Part shown: in pieces, positions 39,919 to 40,611 of the stretch | Position numbering within the stretch: position 1 is the first letter of the stretch | How the letters are laid out: each line of letters starts with the position of its first letter | DNA from: Bacilli bacterium | GTDB taxonomy: Bacteria > Bacillota > Bacilli > Paenibacillales > NBRC-103111 | Assembly (NCBI GenBank): GCA_028287395.1 | Contig: JAQBPR010000079.1 | Location: 1-40,611 of the forward strand | Direction: 5' to 3' | Length of the DNA stretch: 40,611 nt | Made by a program: the position numbers and the translations under genes | The notes under the pieces: generated by a model | The model's database searches: none | What the model was told of the DNA's origin: nothing | What the model saw: the letters and a program-made list of their open reading frames with translations, nothing else

Positions 39919-40149
39919 TTATCCAATAATCGCAGGATAATAGAGCATGAAGATATATAAGAAAAATCCAGATATTCCCGTTCCTAAAAGAAGAAGTTGC
40001 CTAAGAATTGAGCTTTCATTACCATCGTCATCCACCGAAACATACCCGTTCTTGTCAAGGATCACGGCAAATGCAGCGAATGACATTAGAATTATAAAAG
40101 TGACATAAAGGTATGCTGGCATTCCCCATATTTTTAATCCTTCAATCAC
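39919..40149 (-). CDS. Small membrane protein with two predicted spans
   Basis: A 76-residue protein with hydrophobic segments at about 10-31 (MPAYLYVTFIILMSFAAFAVIL) and 49-72 (LRQLLLLGTGISGFFLYIFMLYY) joined by an acidic loop (DKNGYVSVDDDGNESS). Two-span phage proteins include holins, but it lies in the early region without an endolysin, so I do not call it one. Its ATG overlaps the previous stop. Confidence 0.7.
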   Translation of the reverse strand: MIEGLKIWGMPAYLYVTFIILMSFAAFAVILDKNGYVSVDDDGNESSILRQLLLLGTGISGFFLYIFMLYYPAIIG

Positions 40150-40304
40150 TTCGCCCTGCCTCCCTGGTAAAATATCAATTTCCGCCGCAGCCAGGATAAT
40201 TCCCTGTTAATTTCTGATCGGCGGAACGGATCTCGTTCCCGTTGCAGATTTCGCGAAGTTTTGTCGATTTCATTTGCGGTCTGTACTACTTTAGACTGAT
40301 TCAA
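40146..40304 (-). CDS. Small hypothetical protein after DnaB
   Basis: A 52-residue basic helical protein (LNQSKVVQTANEIDKTSRNLQRERDPFRRSEI...FYQGGRAK). I choose a TTG at 40304, 7 bases after GAGGG, which lies 19 bases beyond the dnaB stop. Longer frames from 40415 overlap dnaB and lack a ribosome site. Confidence 0.6.
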   Translation of the reverse strand: MNQSKVVQTANEIDKTSRNLQRERDPFRRSEINRELSWLRRKLIFYQGGRAK

Positions 40305-40323
40305 ATAATTTCCCTCTTTCGCG

Positions 40324-40611
40324 TTATCGTTTTCTGTTTCTCCAATTGTGCATATCAGGGACATGTCGGTTCTTTGATTCTGGAGGTTGTTGGGTTGGCT
40401 GCTGGTTATCCGCATGTGTCCGGTCGAGATTGACGAATTTGTTGAAGTTTTTCATGAAAACCAGCTCTACCGTCCCAGTTGGCCCGTTCCGCTGCTTGGC
40501 GATGATAACTTCGATGATGTTCTTCTTCTCAGATTCCTTGTCGTAGTAGTCGTCCCGGTACAAGAAAGTAATAATGTCCGCGTCTTGCTCCAGCGATCCC
40601 GAGTCCCGAAG
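40324..40611 (-). CDS. dnaB: Replicative DNA helicase, DnaB family (C-terminal part across the circle junction)
   Basis: This is the C-terminal end of the helicase whose start is at 1288. It includes the conserved end of the RecA core ([21 protein letters not shown] region) followed by a Gln/Pro/Asn-rich tail that ends ...MHNWRNRKR. Only 40324-40484 is unique; the rest is the 127-base overlap. The short gene at 40304 follows after 19 bases and has its own ribosome site. Confidence 0.93.
   Translation of the reverse strand, partial: LRDSGSLEQDADIITFLYRDDYYDKESEKKNIIEVIIAKQRNGPTGTVELVFMKNFNKFVNLDRTHADNQQPTQQPPESKNRHVPDMHNWRNRKR
40485..40611. repeat. Terminal redundancy, right copy
   Basis: Exact copy of bases 1-127. 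Removing one copy gives a 40,484-bp circle and restores one uninterrupted DnaB helicase gene. Confidence 0.95.

Noticed and set aside
39919..40149. Two-span membrane protein as holin
   Set aside because: It is in the early region with no endolysin near, and two spans alone do not define a holin. Left as unknown membrane protein.
1..40611. CRISPR array, retron, diversity-generating retroelement or insertion sequence
   Set aside because: No regular direct-repeat/spacer pattern, reverse transcriptase or transposase was found. The palindrome array has variable arms and spacing unlike CRISPR.

Overview
The window looks like a complete circular genome of a temperate, long-tailed (siphovirus-type) phage of a Gram-positive host. 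Bases 1-127 repeat exactly as 40485-40611, so the unique circle is 40,484 bp. A Bacillota host, probably Paenibacillaceae, is inferred from the ImmR/ImmA-type lysogeny pair, the SPP1-like replication trio, the YolD protein, and a secreted protein with a copper-amine-oxidase N-terminal-like domain. No host gene is present, so the host is not proven.

Layout. (1) A divergent control region (7542-7780) separates a rightward lysogeny module, ImmR-like repressor, ImmA-like metallopeptidase and tyrosine integrase (7781-10037), from the leftward early operon. An att-like region follows the integrase. (2) The early operon runs left from the Cro-like gene (7541) through an excisionase-like HTH protein, an antirepressor and several unknown genes. 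It then reaches an O/G38P-like origin-binding protein with iterons and an AT-rich block inside its gene, a G39P-like helicase loader and a DnaB helicase. DnaB crosses the circle junction (1288 to 1, then 40484 to 40324). Four more small genes follow (40304-38904). (3) A 1.6-kb gene-free stretch (37328-38903) holds two tandem, diverged copies of a structured RNA module on the + strand, a tRNA-Gly on the - strand, and an array of at least ten tiny palindromes. (4) Late genes run left from 37327 to 14407: probable late regulator, small tyrosine recombinase, terminase subunits, Dit-like protein, portal fused to a MuF-like domain, protease-scaffold, capsid, connectors, major tail protein, frameshift chaperones, tape measure and tail-tip protein. 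A secreted coiled-coil protein ends the operon. (5) A small rightward accessory cassette (11897-13927) of short unknown genes and an HNH protein is punctuated by a hammerhead ribozyme. It is driven from promoters that overlap repeats likely bound by a divergent ribbon-helix-helix repressor.

How it works together. ImmR/ImmA, the Cro-like protein and the antirepressor would set the lysis-lysogeny choice, and the integrase and excisionase-like protein would move the genome. The O-like, loader and DnaB trio would start replication at the internal origin. The regulator near 37 kb would open the structural operon. No holin, endolysin or other lysis gene is recognisable anywhere. The strongest novelty candidates are the duplicated + strand RNA with compensatory base changes (37434-38205), the hammerhead ribozyme whose core contains the stop codon of the preceding gene (12309-12364), and the palindrome array (38367-38819).
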